A DNA stretch of 64,000 nt from positions 62,001 through 126,000 of the forward strand of contig JADJTX010000005.1 of assembly GCA_016710985.1 (NCBI GenBank). The letters are read 5' to 3'. This DNA comes from Ignavibacteria bacterium. GTDB taxonomy: Bacteria > Bacteroidota > Ignavibacteria > Tepidaquicellales > Tepidaquicellaceae. A program made the translations under genes and the position numbers. Each line of letters opens with the position of its first letter. Positions within the stretch are counted from its first letter, which is position 1. A model generated the notes under the pieces. The model was not told where the DNA came from. It did no database searches and saw nothing but the letters and a program-made list of their open reading frames with translations. Shown here in pieces: positions 48,148-56,838 of this stretch.

Positions 48148-49225
48148 CCCATCTTTGTGAAGCAAACTTTATGATATTCTGTATAAGCTCCTCATAACTC
48201 CATCCGTATGCTTTGCCGCTTCTCGTAAATCCGGTGTCTTCATCTACATCCGATGAAATATCCGGATTGGGATTCATCTCAAGAACATATGGAACATTGT
48301 CTTTCACCCTGAAATCAACTCTCGCATAATCAGATGCGCCAATTATTTTATAAACTTTTTTCGCTGTATCACTGATCTTTTTTTCGAGTTCGGGTGAAAG
48401 ATTTTTTGCAGGACAAACTGCCTTCGTTCCCGCAAACTCAACTGTCTTGTACATCCATTTACTGTTATAACTGACAATCTTCTGATAGTCATCAGGCATA
48501 TCGCTGAAATCAATTTCAGAGATCGGGAACACTATAAGGTCTTTTTCGTCTTTAACTACATTTCCCACAACGCTTACATTGATCTCTCTTCCGTCTATGA
48601 ACTGTTCGACTAAAGCGGGTTGTTTGAATTCATCTAAAATAAATTCAATTCTTGTTTTCAACTCCGCGTCATTATAAACAACCGATTTATTTTCAATTCC
48701 TATGCTTGCATCTTCCCGCGAAGGCTTTACTATCAATGGAAATTTATCTTTCAATTTTGAATATCCGTTGGAATTGTACTCATTTGAATTTTTACAAAGA
48801 TAATGAGGTGCAGTAGGAATATCATAGTAGTTCAGGATTTCTTTCACTCTCCATTTATTTAAAGCAAGTCCAAGTGTCAGTGCGCGTGACCCTGTGTATG
48901 GAATCTTCAGCAATTCAAAAAGTGAAGCGACATTCATCTCCTGGGTTGCATCACCGTCAAATGATTCACACAAATTAAATATCATATCCGGTCTGTCATT
49001 CTTTAATTCATCAATAAGCTTGTACGGGTCAAGTGCAACAGCAACAATTTTAGTCTCATGACCTGATGGTTTCAATGCACGCTGAACGGATTTAAGTTCG
49101 TCGAGCACACCGTATTCGCTCATGTCTACAGGCTCATCTAATTTGTCAATGTCGGTTACGCCGTCATCATAGATAGGTCCCGTTGCGTATTGTGTCGGGT
49201 CGTTATATATTATGCTTATCTTCAT
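48128..49225 (-). CDS. D-Ala-D-Ala ligase-like ATP-grasp enzyme (second copy)
   Basis: A 365-residue ATP-grasp protein. It has an N-terminal PreATP-grasp fold (KISIIYNDPTQY), the ATP-binding lysine segment PLIVKPSREDASIGIENK, a glutamate EQFIDGREINVSVVG, and the metal-binding EMNPNPDISSD. The extended C-terminal loop (DTGFTRSGKAYGWSYEEL) is unlike cell-wall Ddl. It probably joins an amino acid or amine to a carboxylate via an acylphosphate. It is paired with a paralogue at 49582 and followed by a GNAT and kamA. The substrate is unknown; beta-lysine is a reasonable guess from context. Confidence 0.85.
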   Translation of the reverse strand: MKISIIYNDPTQYATGPIYDDGVTDIDKLDEPVDMSEYGVLDELKSVQRALKPSGHETKIVAVALDPYKLIDELKNDRPDMIFNLCESFDGDATQEMNVASLFELLKIPYTGSRALTLGLALNKWRVKEILNYYDIPTAPHYLCKNSNEYNSNGYSKLKDKFPLIVKPSREDASIGIENKSVVYNDAELKTRIEFILDEFKQPALVEQFIDGREINVSVVGNVVKDEKDLIVFPISEIDFSDMPDDYQKIVSYNSKWMYKTVEFAGTKAVCPAKNLSPELEKKISDTAKKVYKIIGASDYARVDFRVKDNVPYVLEMNPNPDISSDVDEDTGFTRSGKAYGWSYEELIQNIIKFASQRWGLKVKS

Positions 49226-49270
49226 TTTGTCATAACACTGATTAAACAGATTGAACCGATAATCACTGAT

Positions 49271-49510
49271 TTATTTTTTAAGATTGTTAGTAAAAAACTT
49301 TCTTTTAAACTCAGGTTTCTTTCCAATATTCAAAAGTAAACCTACTTCAATGCTTGTTGCCCTTAAATAATTTATCAACTGACATTCATGCTCCTTTCTT
49401 AAAGTCTCACAAGTTTTTATTTCTACTATCACAGAATCTTCTACAGTTAAGTCTGCGGAAAAACCTCCCATCAAATTTCCTTTATAAAAAACTTTGATCT
49501 GCTTTTCCAT
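49271..49510 (-). CDS. GxxExxY-family protein, N-terminally short
   Basis: A 79-residue protein matching the C-terminal two thirds of GxxExxY proteins: VFYKGNLMGGFSADLTVEDSVIVEIKTCETL, then ECQLINYLRATSIEVGLLLNIG. The D...ExK pattern is that of the PD-(D/E)XK nuclease fold. The N-terminal helix with the name-giving GxxExxY motif is missing, so this is a short variant or a degraded remnant. It sits between the two ATP-grasp genes, same strand. Confidence 0.72.
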   Translation of the reverse strand: MEKQIKVFYKGNLMGGFSADLTVEDSVIVEIKTCETLRKEHECQLINYLRATSIEVGLLLNIGKKPEFKRKFFTNNLKK

Positions 49511-49581
49511 TCAGACTTTAATCCTAAACTAATAAGTTCAAAGTGCATTAATATCAAATCCGTGACTATCCGTAAAATCCG

Positions 49582-50667
49582 TTAAATCCGTGTTCTGATA
49601 ACAGCTTCATTCAAAACAGCATTAATCATATCCACATAGTTCAATCCGATCTCCCTCGCTGCTTTCGGATAGCAAGAATTATCAGCAGGATCCGGTAATA
49701 TTCCGGGCAGAGGATTTATTTCAACTATATTCGGAATATTATTTTTATCTAAACGAACATCAATCCTAGCCCAGTCCCTTATTCTTAAAGCTTTGTAAGC
49801 ATCTTTACAAACTTTTTCGATCTTTCTGTACAAGTCAGGCTCGACTTCAGCCGGGCATTTAAAAATATCAAGTTTATTTTCACGTGTATCAAAGAACCAT
49901 TTCACTTCATATGAATAAATTTTATTGAACCCTTCCGGTACAGTATCAAGATTTATTTCTACTATTGGCAAAACTTTTACCTCGTCTCCGTTACCGAGCA
50001 TCGCAACAGTAAATTCTTTTCCTTCCAGAAAATCCTCAACGATGGATGGTTGATTATAGCACTCTTTTATTCTTATTATCTCATTTCTCAATTCAGCGCA
50101 GTTATTAACGACACTTGAATTATAAATTCCTTTAGACGAACCTTCATGCAATGGCTTTACAAATTTAGGGAAGGTAATTTTGTCATCAACTTTATGTATC
50201 GCATCAGTAATAAAAAATTTTGAATTGGGAATATTATAGTAAGATAAAATTTCTTTGCATCTTGATTTATCGTGACAGATTCCGATTGTTATCGAATCGC
50301 TTCCGGTAAAAGGAATGTTCAGCATCTCAAGCATCGAAGGAATTTGAGATTCTCTTGATGAACCGCTGAGCCCTTCTGCAACATTAAAAACAAATTCCGG
50401 ATTAATTACTTTTAATTTATCATAAGCTTCACGATCAGCCTCAATAAGCATTACGTTATGCCCGCCCGCTTCCAGTGCGGATTTGACTGCGTTGATGGTT
50501 TCTTCACTGTCCCATTCGGCAAATGTGTCGTCTAATCTGTCGGGATAATTTTGGATAAGATTTTCATTAAGATATTTTCGGTAATCTTTTTTCGGAAATG
50601 GTTCCTGAACTGCGGATAATATATTTTCGTTTTCTTTTTTTATGTTAAATGTTAATGCTACTCTCAA
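49582..50667 (-). CDS. D-Ala-D-Ala ligase-like ATP-grasp enzyme (first copy)
   Basis: A 361-residue ATP-grasp protein. Key segments are FVFNVAEGLSGSSRESQIPSML with the Ddl-like GxSGSSRE loop, the KFVKPLHEGSSKGI binding loop, VEDFLEGKEFTVAMLG, and VEINPLPGILPD. It differs from true Ddl in its N-terminal extension and C-terminal tail. Paralogous to 48128 (about the same length, same order of motifs). It is the first gene of the minus-strand cluster, so it is likely an amino-acid-joining ligase acting before or with the second one. Substrate unknown. Confidence 0.85.
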   Translation of the reverse strand: MRVALTFNIKKENENILSAVQEPFPKKDYRKYLNENLIQNYPDRLDDTFAEWDSEETINAVKSALEAGGHNVMLIEADREAYDKLKVINPEFVFNVAEGLSGSSRESQIPSMLEMLNIPFTGSDSITIGICHDKSRCKEILSYYNIPNSKFFITDAIHKVDDKITFPKFVKPLHEGSSKGIYNSSVVNNCAELRNEIIRIKECYNQPSIVEDFLEGKEFTVAMLGNGDEVKVLPIVEINLDTVPEGFNKIYSYEVKWFFDTRENKLDIFKCPAEVEPDLYRKIEKVCKDAYKALRIRDWARIDVRLDKNNIPNIVEINPLPGILPDPADNSCYPKAAREIGLNYVDMINAVLNEAVIRTRI

Positions 50668-51039
50668 AATTTATTTTTAGTTCATAAAAATTTTATGCAA
50701 ATATAACATTATAATTATTATTGTCAATAAGTTTTGTGATTTTAATTTTTAAAATTTTTCTAAAGAATAAAAACTTGGACCGCGAATAAACACGAATTTT
50801 CACAAATTGTATTTACACTAGTTGAAATAAAAGATCGTAATGTATTTAAACAAGGTCTCTAAGAATTAATTTTCATCATTCCCGAATTAAAAAAAATGTC
50901 ATCGCACCTGGAAAAGCGGACAAAGTAAATTCGAGCAAATTAGTGGAAATTCGTGGCAGGTTTTTTCTAAAATAAAAAGTGATTTCATCTGTTATCCAAA
51001 CCAGATAAAATCACTTTAAAAAAATGTTTAAAAAAATTA
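50668..51039. other. Intergenic region with terminator and TTCGTG-word repeat
   Basis: No gene is seen. It contains degenerate CGAATAAACACGAATTTTCAC / AGTGGAAATTCGTGG words related to the 57.8- and 62.8-kb elements, and at 50975-51018 a hairpin (AAAGTGATT...AATCACTTT) with a T-rich tract terminating the minus-strand HdeD gene. Confidence 0.6.
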
Positions 51040-51573
51040 TTAAGCTTTCTTCAGCCCCTTAACTTTGAATGATAACATGATCATTAATATACCTGAAATG
51101 ATTGCAAAGAATCCGAATACCATTATCAAAGCAGATGCACCTGCGAGAATATTCGTCAGCACAAGTATTCCGAATATCAGTGTGATCACGCCGTTCAGAA
51201 TTGCCAGCCATTCATTACTGATTTCCTTACGAAGCTTTATTGCATATATGATCTGCATAATACCGCCGATGATCGCCCAGAATGCAATAAAATACATTAC
51301 AAAGGAGAATACGAATCCCGTAATGAAAATGAACAGCAAACCGAATAGAATAGATAATACACCTTCAAGTATCCTCATTCCGCGATCATCACTTTTAATT
51401 GCAATTCCTTCGATGACTAAAAACAACCCGCTGAATAATGCTACAAAACCGAAGTAGAATAATAGTGTAACAAGAACCATACCCGGCGAGAAGATTGCAA
51501 TGAAACCGAATATTAATGCTAAGATCCCTCTTAAAAGAAGGAGCCACCATTTTTTTTGTATCCGTTCTAACAT
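51040..51573 (-). CDS. HdeD-family (DUF308) membrane protein
   Basis: A 177-residue protein with six hydrophobic helices, beginning KKWWLLLLRGILALIFGFIAIFSPG and containing LFGLLFIFITGFVF and GVITLIFGILVLTN repeats, as in HdeD acid-resistance membrane proteins. Inner membrane; precise role unknown in this lineage. A downstream hairpin terminates it. Confidence 0.85.
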   Translation of the reverse strand: MLERIQKKWWLLLLRGILALIFGFIAIFSPGMVLVTLLFYFGFVALFSGLFLVIEGIAIKSDDRGMRILEGVLSILFGLLFIFITGFVFSFVMYFIAFWAIIGGIMQIIYAIKLRKEISNEWLAILNGVITLIFGILVLTNILAGASALIMVFGFFAIISGILMIMLSFKVKGLKKA

Positions 51574-51633
51574 AATTTTTTGTTTAGGTTAATAATAATG
51601 TTTATTGGTTAAGGATAAAGTTTTGATGGACAA

Positions 51634-51957
51634 TCACTTGGTATTTACAGGCTCAAATCCGGGGAATAATTTTTTTGCCTCTTCAAGATTTTCGATCGGA
51701 ATGTATTCACATGCTTCTTCAAATTTTTTCCAGAGATTCAAAACAGCTTCGCTTTTATGCGCTTTATCTATTGCTTCTTCTGACTTCCATTCAAAAACTT
51801 CAATGATGCTTCCGTCTTTGGATCTCATTGCATAACCCTCTCTGTCGGTTATGAGTCCTTCTTTTCGGAGAACAGGAAGATGCTCTCTCACTGCTTCAAG
51901 AAGTAATTCATTTTTTCCTTCTTTTGGTTTGAAGCAGGCAATGACTATTATTCCCAT
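51634..51957 (-). CDS. ABM-like dimeric alpha/beta-barrel protein
   Basis: A 107-residue protein with the antibiotic-biosynthesis-monooxygenase-like pattern: IVIACFKPKEGKNELLLEAVREHLP, then EVFEWKSEEAIDKAHKSEAV. These small proteins dimerise into ferredoxin-like barrels and act as monooxygenases or detoxifying proteins; the substrate is unclear. Sits 60 bp upstream of HdeD on the same strand. Confidence 0.75.
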   Translation of the reverse strand: MGIIVIACFKPKEGKNELLLEAVREHLPVLRKEGLITDREGYAMRSKDGSIIEVFEWKSEEAIDKAHKSEAVLNLWKKFEEACEYIPIENLEEAKKLFPGFEPVNTK

Positions 51958-52053
51958 ACAATTAAGAATTAAGAATTAAGAATTTAATTTATTATGATTT
52001 TATTATGATTTATTATAACAATCTTAAAAATCATGGTCTTTATAATTCAAGAA

Positions 52054-52473
52054 TTAAATAACAGCGATACACTTAAGCTCAATTGCAATCGGTGTCGGAA
52101 GTGAACTGATCTCTATTGTTGTTCTGCATGGCTGATTGTCCTTAAAATATTCTGCATATATTTTATTATAAGCGGCAAAGTCACTTTTCATATTGGTAAG
52201 GAAAACTGTTACGTCAATTAATTTATCCCAGCCTGAGCCGGCATCTTCAAGTATGTATTTTACATTATTAAAAACAGAATGACACTGAGTTTCAATGTCA
52301 TAAGAGATGATCTTTCCGGTCTCATCAAGTTCTACACCGGGAATTTTCTTCGAGCCTCTTTCACGCGGACCGACTCCGCTTAGAAAAAGTAAATTACCAA
52401 CTTTGCGTGCATGTGGATAAAGACCAACCGGTTCAGGAGCTTTTGGGGAATTAATTAATTCATTTGTGTTCAT
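52054..52473 (-). CDS. RidA (YjgF/YER057c/UK114) family protein
   Basis: A 139-residue protein. It has the YPHARKVGNLLFLSGVGPR start region and TVFLTNMKSDFAAYNKIYAEYF, and ends in QPCRTTIEISSLP with the imine-binding arginine (R117) followed by IAIELKCIAV. It is slightly longer than canonical RidA (about 128). Members deaminate reactive enamine/imine intermediates; the arginine suggests activity, the exact subfamily is uncertain. Confidence 0.85.
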   Translation of the reverse strand: MNTNELINSPKAPEPVGLYPHARKVGNLLFLSGVGPRERGSKKIPGVELDETGKIISYDIETQCHSVFNNVKYILEDAGSGWDKLIDVTVFLTNMKSDFAAYNKIYAEYFKDNQPCRTTIEISSLPTPIAIELKCIAVI

Positions 52474-52795
52474 CCGGTACTATTGTTTAACAAAATTAAA
52501 TTTAATGGATTGTAAATGCAAGTAGTAAGTTCATTTTAAATATTTTACAGTTAAATCACGTCCAAAACTTTTTGATCCACAAATAAAGAAAAGAACTTTT
52601 TTAAATGATTACTTTTCGACTAGGAAGTGATGCACTAAATCAAAAGATGATTGTCTTTTAATTTAGATGTATTAATTATTTTGGCAGGTTAAATAGTTTA
52701 TTATAATATCTTTATATCAGGATTTAATATTTACAAAAGATTTTTTGTAACATTTCAAAGTATTATGTATCTAAAAGATAAACTAAAAAAAAATC
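52474..52795. other. Intergenic region without recognised features
   Basis: About 320 bp of very AT-rich DNA between divergent genes. I see no open frame, hairpin terminator or repeat beyond homopolymers; promoters for both sides must lie here. Confidence 0.5.
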
Positions 52796-53635
52796 ATGAA
52801 AAAGTTTATCTTAATCATCTTTGCAATACTGGCATTTTATTTAAATGTATTCAGTGAAACAAATTATCCGTTTGAAGTAAAAATTTACGGTCAGGGAAGT
52901 CAGAACATTATTTTCATTCCGGGCTGGGGCTGTTCGGGAGATGTCTGGAATGAAACTGTTAAGCAGCTTGAAGGAAATAACAAATGTTATGTACTCACAA
53001 TGAAAGGTTTTGCCGGCTTAAAGCCTGAAACATCCCCGGCTCTGATGAACTGGGTTCAATCAATTGCTGATTACATTAAGGAAAATGAAATTACCAAACC
53101 GGTTATAATCGGACATAGTATAGGCGGAGGAATGGCTATGATGCTTGCGGCAAAATATCCATCACTTATTTCAAAGATAATTGTAGTTGATGCTTTGCCC
53201 GCTCTTGGCGCATTGAATGATACAACATTTAAAGCACAGGAAAATCCTGACTGTTCGGAATATGTTAAACAATTCACATCAATGAATGACGAGCAATTTC
53301 ATCTGATGCAGATAAATTCAATTCCGGGATTAATGAATGATACTGCTCACCGGGAACAAGTTGTTCAATGGACAGTTCAGTCTGACCGGAATACGCTGGC
53401 TATGATATTTTGTCAGTATCTTAATACCGATATGAGAGAAATGATATCTGAAATAACATGTCCCTCTCTTATTTTGCTTGAAGGATATTTTGTAAACATT
53501 AAACCTCTGATTTCTGAACAATATAAGAATCTTAAAACAGCAGAGCTTAAATTTGCAACAAAAGGTCTGCACTTTGTAATGTATGATGATACCCAGTGGT
53601 ATCTGGATCAGATCGATAACTTCTTAAAATTTTAA
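52796..53635 (+). CDS. Exported alpha/beta-hydrolase
   Basis: A 279-residue protein with a signal peptide (1-20, VFSET). Alpha/beta-hydrolase landmarks are the oxyanion-loop segment IPGWGCSGDVW, the nucleophile elbow GHSIGGG (Ser108) and a C-terminal His259 (GLHFVMYDD). A periplasmic esterase or similar; the substrate is unknown. It ends 1 bp before an ECF sigma gene, suggesting one transcript. Confidence 0.87.
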   Translation: MKKFILIIFAILAFYLNVFSETNYPFEVKIYGQGSQNIIFIPGWGCSGDVWNETVKQLEGNNKCYVLTMKGFAGLKPETSPALMNWVQSIADYIKENEITKPVIIGHSIGGGMAMMLAAKYPSLISKIIVVDALPALGALNDTTFKAQENPDCSEYVKQFTSMNDEQFHLMQINSIPGLMNDTAHREQVVQWTVQSDRNTLAMIFCQYLNTDMREMISEITCPSLILLEGYFVNIKPLISEQYKNLKTAELKFATKGLHFVMYDDTQWYLDQIDNFLKF

Positions 53636-53636
53636 A

Positions 53637-54109
53637 ATGGTCTTTGAAGAAATATATAAAACTTACAATCAGAAGATCTTCAGGCTGTGCATGAGTTATT
53701 CCAATGACAGGGACATGGCTAAAGACCTCACACAGGAAACATTTATACAGGTATGGGTGAATCTTTCAAAATTCAGGAATGAGTCTTCGGTCGGAACATG
53801 GATATACAGAATAGCTTCAAATATATGTCTCCGGCAGATTGAAAGATCCAAAAAAATATTACCGGTGAGCTCCCGTTTCAAATCGAAGAGAAGACTGAAG
53901 AATCTGCCGATGCACAAATAGCATTCCTGTATAAGTGCATAAGTGAGCTTCCGGAGACTGACAGACTGATCATATCACTTGTGCTGGAAGAGCAGCCTCA
54001 GAAAGAGATAGCAGACATACTCGGAATTTCGGAAGGAAATGTCAGAGTAAAAATTCACCGTATCAAACAATTATTAACACAAAAGTTCAATGAAAATGAA
54101 AACCTTTGA
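53637..54109 (+). CDS. ECF-type sigma factor, frame broken
   Basis: Region 2 is visible in the first frame (YSNDRDMAKDLTQETFIQVWVNL). The frame then ends prematurely at 53921. Adding one A to the A7 run 53850-53856 restores ERSKKNITGELPFQIEEKTE and then region 4 (LVLEEQPQKEIADILGISEGNVRVKIHRIKQLL), ending at 54109 after 157 residues. The restored stop overlaps the downstream membrane-protein gene by 20 bp, the usual sigma/anti-sigma coupling, and argues the gene is functional in vivo. Confidence 0.85.
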
Positions 54110-54692
54110 TGAAATAAAAGACCTGTGGCAAAACACAAGTCCTGAAAAAGATCTTCCGGATACTTCGGAGATAATTACAAAAATAGAATCAACCCGGAAA
54201 AAAATAATGAGAAGAAATTTATTCAGCACCATACTCCTGTGTCTTACTTTTGTTTTCATTGTCTGGATAGGATTTGAATATGACTTTGAGATGGTCACTA
54301 CAAAGATAGGGCTGATGCTTGTTCTGTCTTCAATAGCTCTCGGAATATTCTGCAACATTAAACTGATCAACCGGCTTTCTGGGAAAATTGACATTACATC
54401 AGATACAAATTCATATTTACAGCAGCAGATATCTTTCCGGAATAAGCAAAGAGCTATACAGACAAAAGGACTATCGGTATATTTTATAATACTCACTGCA
54501 GGACTAACACTTTATGAAATTGAATTTGCTGTAAGAGATCTTACGTTCGGAATAATTTATTATTTATGTACACTCGGATGGATGGCTTTTGTCTGGTTCT
54601 ATCTCCGAAAGAAATCAATTGCAAAGCAGGAAAAGCAGATCAATGAACAGATAACATTATTGGAAAATCTGATCAGCAAATTGCAAAGTTGA
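54090..54692 (+). CDS. Four-helix membrane protein, probable sigma-factor partner
   Basis: A 200-residue protein with an N-terminal cytoplasmic stretch (MKMKTFDEIKDLWQ) and four hydrophobic helices: about 47-66, 72-92, 128-148 and 155-172. It overlaps the restored sigma gene by 20 bp. It has no recognisable zinc-binding anti-sigma motif. The link to sigma control is inferred from context and its small cytosolic N-terminus. Confidence 0.75.
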   Translation: MKMKTFDEIKDLWQNTSPEKDLPDTSEIITKIESTRKKIMRRNLFSTILLCLTFVFIVWIGFEYDFEMVTTKIGLMLVLSSIALGIFCNIKLINRLSGKIDITSDTNSYLQQQISFRNKQRAIQTKGLSVYFIILTAGLTLYEIEFAVRDLTFGIIYYLCTLGWMAFVWFYLRKKSIAKQEKQINEQITLLENLISKLQS

Positions 54693-54759
54693 ATTGATCA
54701 ATTTAATTGTTTAAAACAGGATTAATTACTATGTTAGGCATTCACAATTCTTATTGTAT

Positions 54760-55251
54760 ATGAAAATTAAAAACTTATGCGTACGGCAGGCAAACGAAAA
54801 TGACTGTGCTGAAATCGGCAAACTTTATTATGAGACTGTCAGAACTGTCAATGCGAAGGATTATACAGAAAAAGAAATTGAAATATGGTCTGAGTTAGGA
54901 AAGAAACCTGAAGTCTGGAAAAGGAAAATTTCCGAGCAATATTTTTTAGTTGCTGTAATTGAAGATAAGATAGTCGGGATCAGTTCAATTGAAAAGAACG
55001 GCTATCTTGATTTTATGTATGTTCATAAGGATCATCAGAGAAGCGGAATTGCAAAAAGGCTTTTAGAAGAAATTGAAAACAAAGGCATTGAACAAAACAA
55101 CGAAGAGATCTGGGCTTATGTCAGCATTACAGCAAATCCTTTTTTTGAAAAACACGGATATGTGTTTGCAGGTGAAAAGATCATAACTGTTCAGGGAGTT
55201 GATTTTGTTGACAGGATAATGAAGAAGAAGCTGAACAATAAAGGAACATGA
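54760..55251 (+). CDS. GNAT family N-acetyltransferase
   Basis: A 163-residue protein from the ATG at 54760 (a TTG two codons upstream is also possible). LCVRQANENDCAEIGKLYY begins it, with the acetyl-CoA loop HQRSGIAKRLLEE and the C-terminal SITANPFFEKHGYVFAGE typical of GNATs. Substrate unknown. The next gene overlaps its stop by 4 bp. Confidence 0.85.
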   Translation: MKIKNLCVRQANENDCAEIGKLYYETVRTVNAKDYTEKEIEIWSELGKKPEVWKRKISEQYFLVAVIEDKIVGISSIEKNGYLDFMYVHKDHQRSGIAKRLLEEIENKGIEQNNEEIWAYVSITANPFFEKHGYVFAGEKIITVQGVDFVDRIMKKKLNNKGT

Positions 55252-55781
55252 ACAAATACCTGAAATTATCTTTATTAATTTTTCTGATAAATGCATCCGG
55301 ATATATTTATTCACAGGATAAGAAAGCATTAATTGAAAATATCAAAGAAGAAATTGAATTGATACATTTAGACACTGCATTAAAAAGTGTAACACTTCAG
55401 AATGAAGAGTTTCTTCAGAACATGACAGACGGCGGCGGCGAGCTGACGGGATTTTACAAAGGTAAGCGCATTTACAGGATCTACAGAAGTATCGGAATAT
55501 CTTACGGCGTTGGGATCAGTGAATTTTATTACAGGAAGAACAAACTTATTTTCATCAGAGAAAAATTTAACTCTTATGTCTATGACAGCATATCTCAAAG
55601 TTTCGATTATACAAAACTGAACACAACTTACTCAGGCAAATTCTATTTCAATAACGGAAATCTCATTGACAGCAAAGTGACCGGTAACAGATTCTTTTCA
55701 GATAATACCGTCGGGCTTGAAATAATTTTAACCGGAGAATCCGATGAAGTATTCAATTTGATCTACGGTAAAATTGATTAA
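55248..55781 (+). CDS. Exported protein of unknown function
   Basis: A 177-residue protein with a signal peptide (1-23, GYIYSQ) and a mostly beta-strand body (GFYKGKRIYRIYRSIG, FYYRKNKLIFIREKF). No domain recognised. Overlaps the GNAT by 4 bp, and its stop is 7 bp before the next gene's ATG. Possibly a periplasmic partner of the next gene. Confidence 0.65.
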   Translation: MNKYLKLSLLIFLINASGYIYSQDKKALIENIKEEIELIHLDTALKSVTLQNEEFLQNMTDGGGELTGFYKGKRIYRIYRSIGISYGVGISEFYYRKNKLIFIREKFNSYVYDSISQSFDYTKLNTTYSGKFYFNNGNLIDSKVTGNRFFSDNTVGLEIILTGESDEVFNLIYGKID

Positions 55782-55788
55782 AAATAAT

Positions 55789-56838
55789 ATGAGCATAAAT
55801 TTTAAAATGAAAAAGATCTTACTGGTTTTGATTTTATTCATTCCGGGTTTCAGAATGACCGCTAATGTAGCGCAGCCGGGAATCTGGAATGCCGGAGGAA
55901 TGGGAAATTTTTCATTGCTGTTTCCCGAGGATAGCCTGGCATTTAAAAAAATACAGATGGCAGATGAAAAGGTTAGCATACAGCTGTATAAAGGATATGC
56001 AGTCGTGAAAGGAATTTATAAAATGTATAACAGTACCGGTGATACTGTTAAATTGAAAACCGGTTACCCTTTAAATTCTAATTTCAGAAGTGAAACAAAC
56101 AATACTCACAGAGCCGAAATAATGTTTGATTCCCTTTACGGACTTGATGTGAAGATAAACTCTGTCTCTGCAAAAATAATCTCAGAGCCATATGTTTCAG
56201 GAAAAGTAAATTCGGAAAATGAAAACTGGTATGTCTGGAACAACATATTTGCGCCGGAAGATACAACTGTCATAACTGTTTATTTTATTGTAAATACTAA
56301 TAATACAATGATCCGTAAGGGATATACTAAAGACAAGTTCAACGGGTTCATGTATCTGCTGGAAACCGGTTCGACCTGGAAACAGCCAATCATTAAAGGA
56401 GAGATAAGAATAAAAACCGAAGACAACATTAGTATAGATGACATCAAAGGTTTATCACCTGATTCTATTTTCAAAACCGATGCTGACAAAAATTTACTTC
56501 AGTACAAATTCACGAATGTATCTCCGGAGAATTCCGATAACATAATTATAACTTATTCCGAGAACATTGAAGATCTTAACTTTGATAACATACTTTCGCT
56601 GAAGACTAAACTTTACAATAGCATCGATGAATTTTCCGAAATGGACATTAACCCGGAAGGTCTTAAGCATAAAAAATTTCAGAGTCCATATGAAGTCGAA
56701 TCGAGTGACTGGGTTAGCATTCTGCTTGTAGTATCCGTGATTGGCATACCCGTTATTATTGTATTAGTTCTGATCACTTTATTCATATTACTATTGATCT
56801 GGATCATTAAACGAAAGAAAAAGAAGAATTTAAATTGA
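55789..56838 (+). CDS. Exported/membrane protein of unknown function, C-terminal membrane anchor
   Basis: About 349 residues from the ATG at 55789; a TTG five codons upstream or the Met at 55807 are alternatives. The signal segment (KKILLVLILFIPGF) precedes a long beta-rich ectodomain (VQLYKGYAVVKGIYKMYNS-like, TVITVYFIVNT), and a C-terminal membrane helix (VVSVIGIPVIIVLVLITLFILLLIWI) with a basic tail. Its stop overlaps the nitrilase start by 4 bp. Function unknown. Confidence 0.7.
   Translation: MSINFKMKKILLVLILFIPGFRMTANVAQPGIWNAGGMGNFSLLFPEDSLAFKKIQMADEKVSIQLYKGYAVVKGIYKMYNSTGDTVKLKTGYPLNSNFRSETNNTHRAEIMFDSLYGLDVKINSVSAKIISEPYVSGKVNSENENWYVWNNIFAPEDTTVITVYFIVNTNNTMIRKGYTKDKFNGFMYLLETGSTWKQPIIKGEIRIKTEDNISIDDIKGLSPDSIFKTDADKNLLQYKFTNVSPENSDNIIITYSENIEDLNFDNILSLKTKLYNSIDEFSEMDINPEGLKHKKFQSPYEVESSDWVSILLVVSVIGIPVIIVLVLITLFILLLIWIIKRKKKKNLN

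Noticed and set aside
49582..50667. Cell-wall D-Ala-D-Ala ligase (ddl)
   Set aside because: There are two paralogues beside kamA, no mur genes, and non-canonical N- and C-terminal parts.
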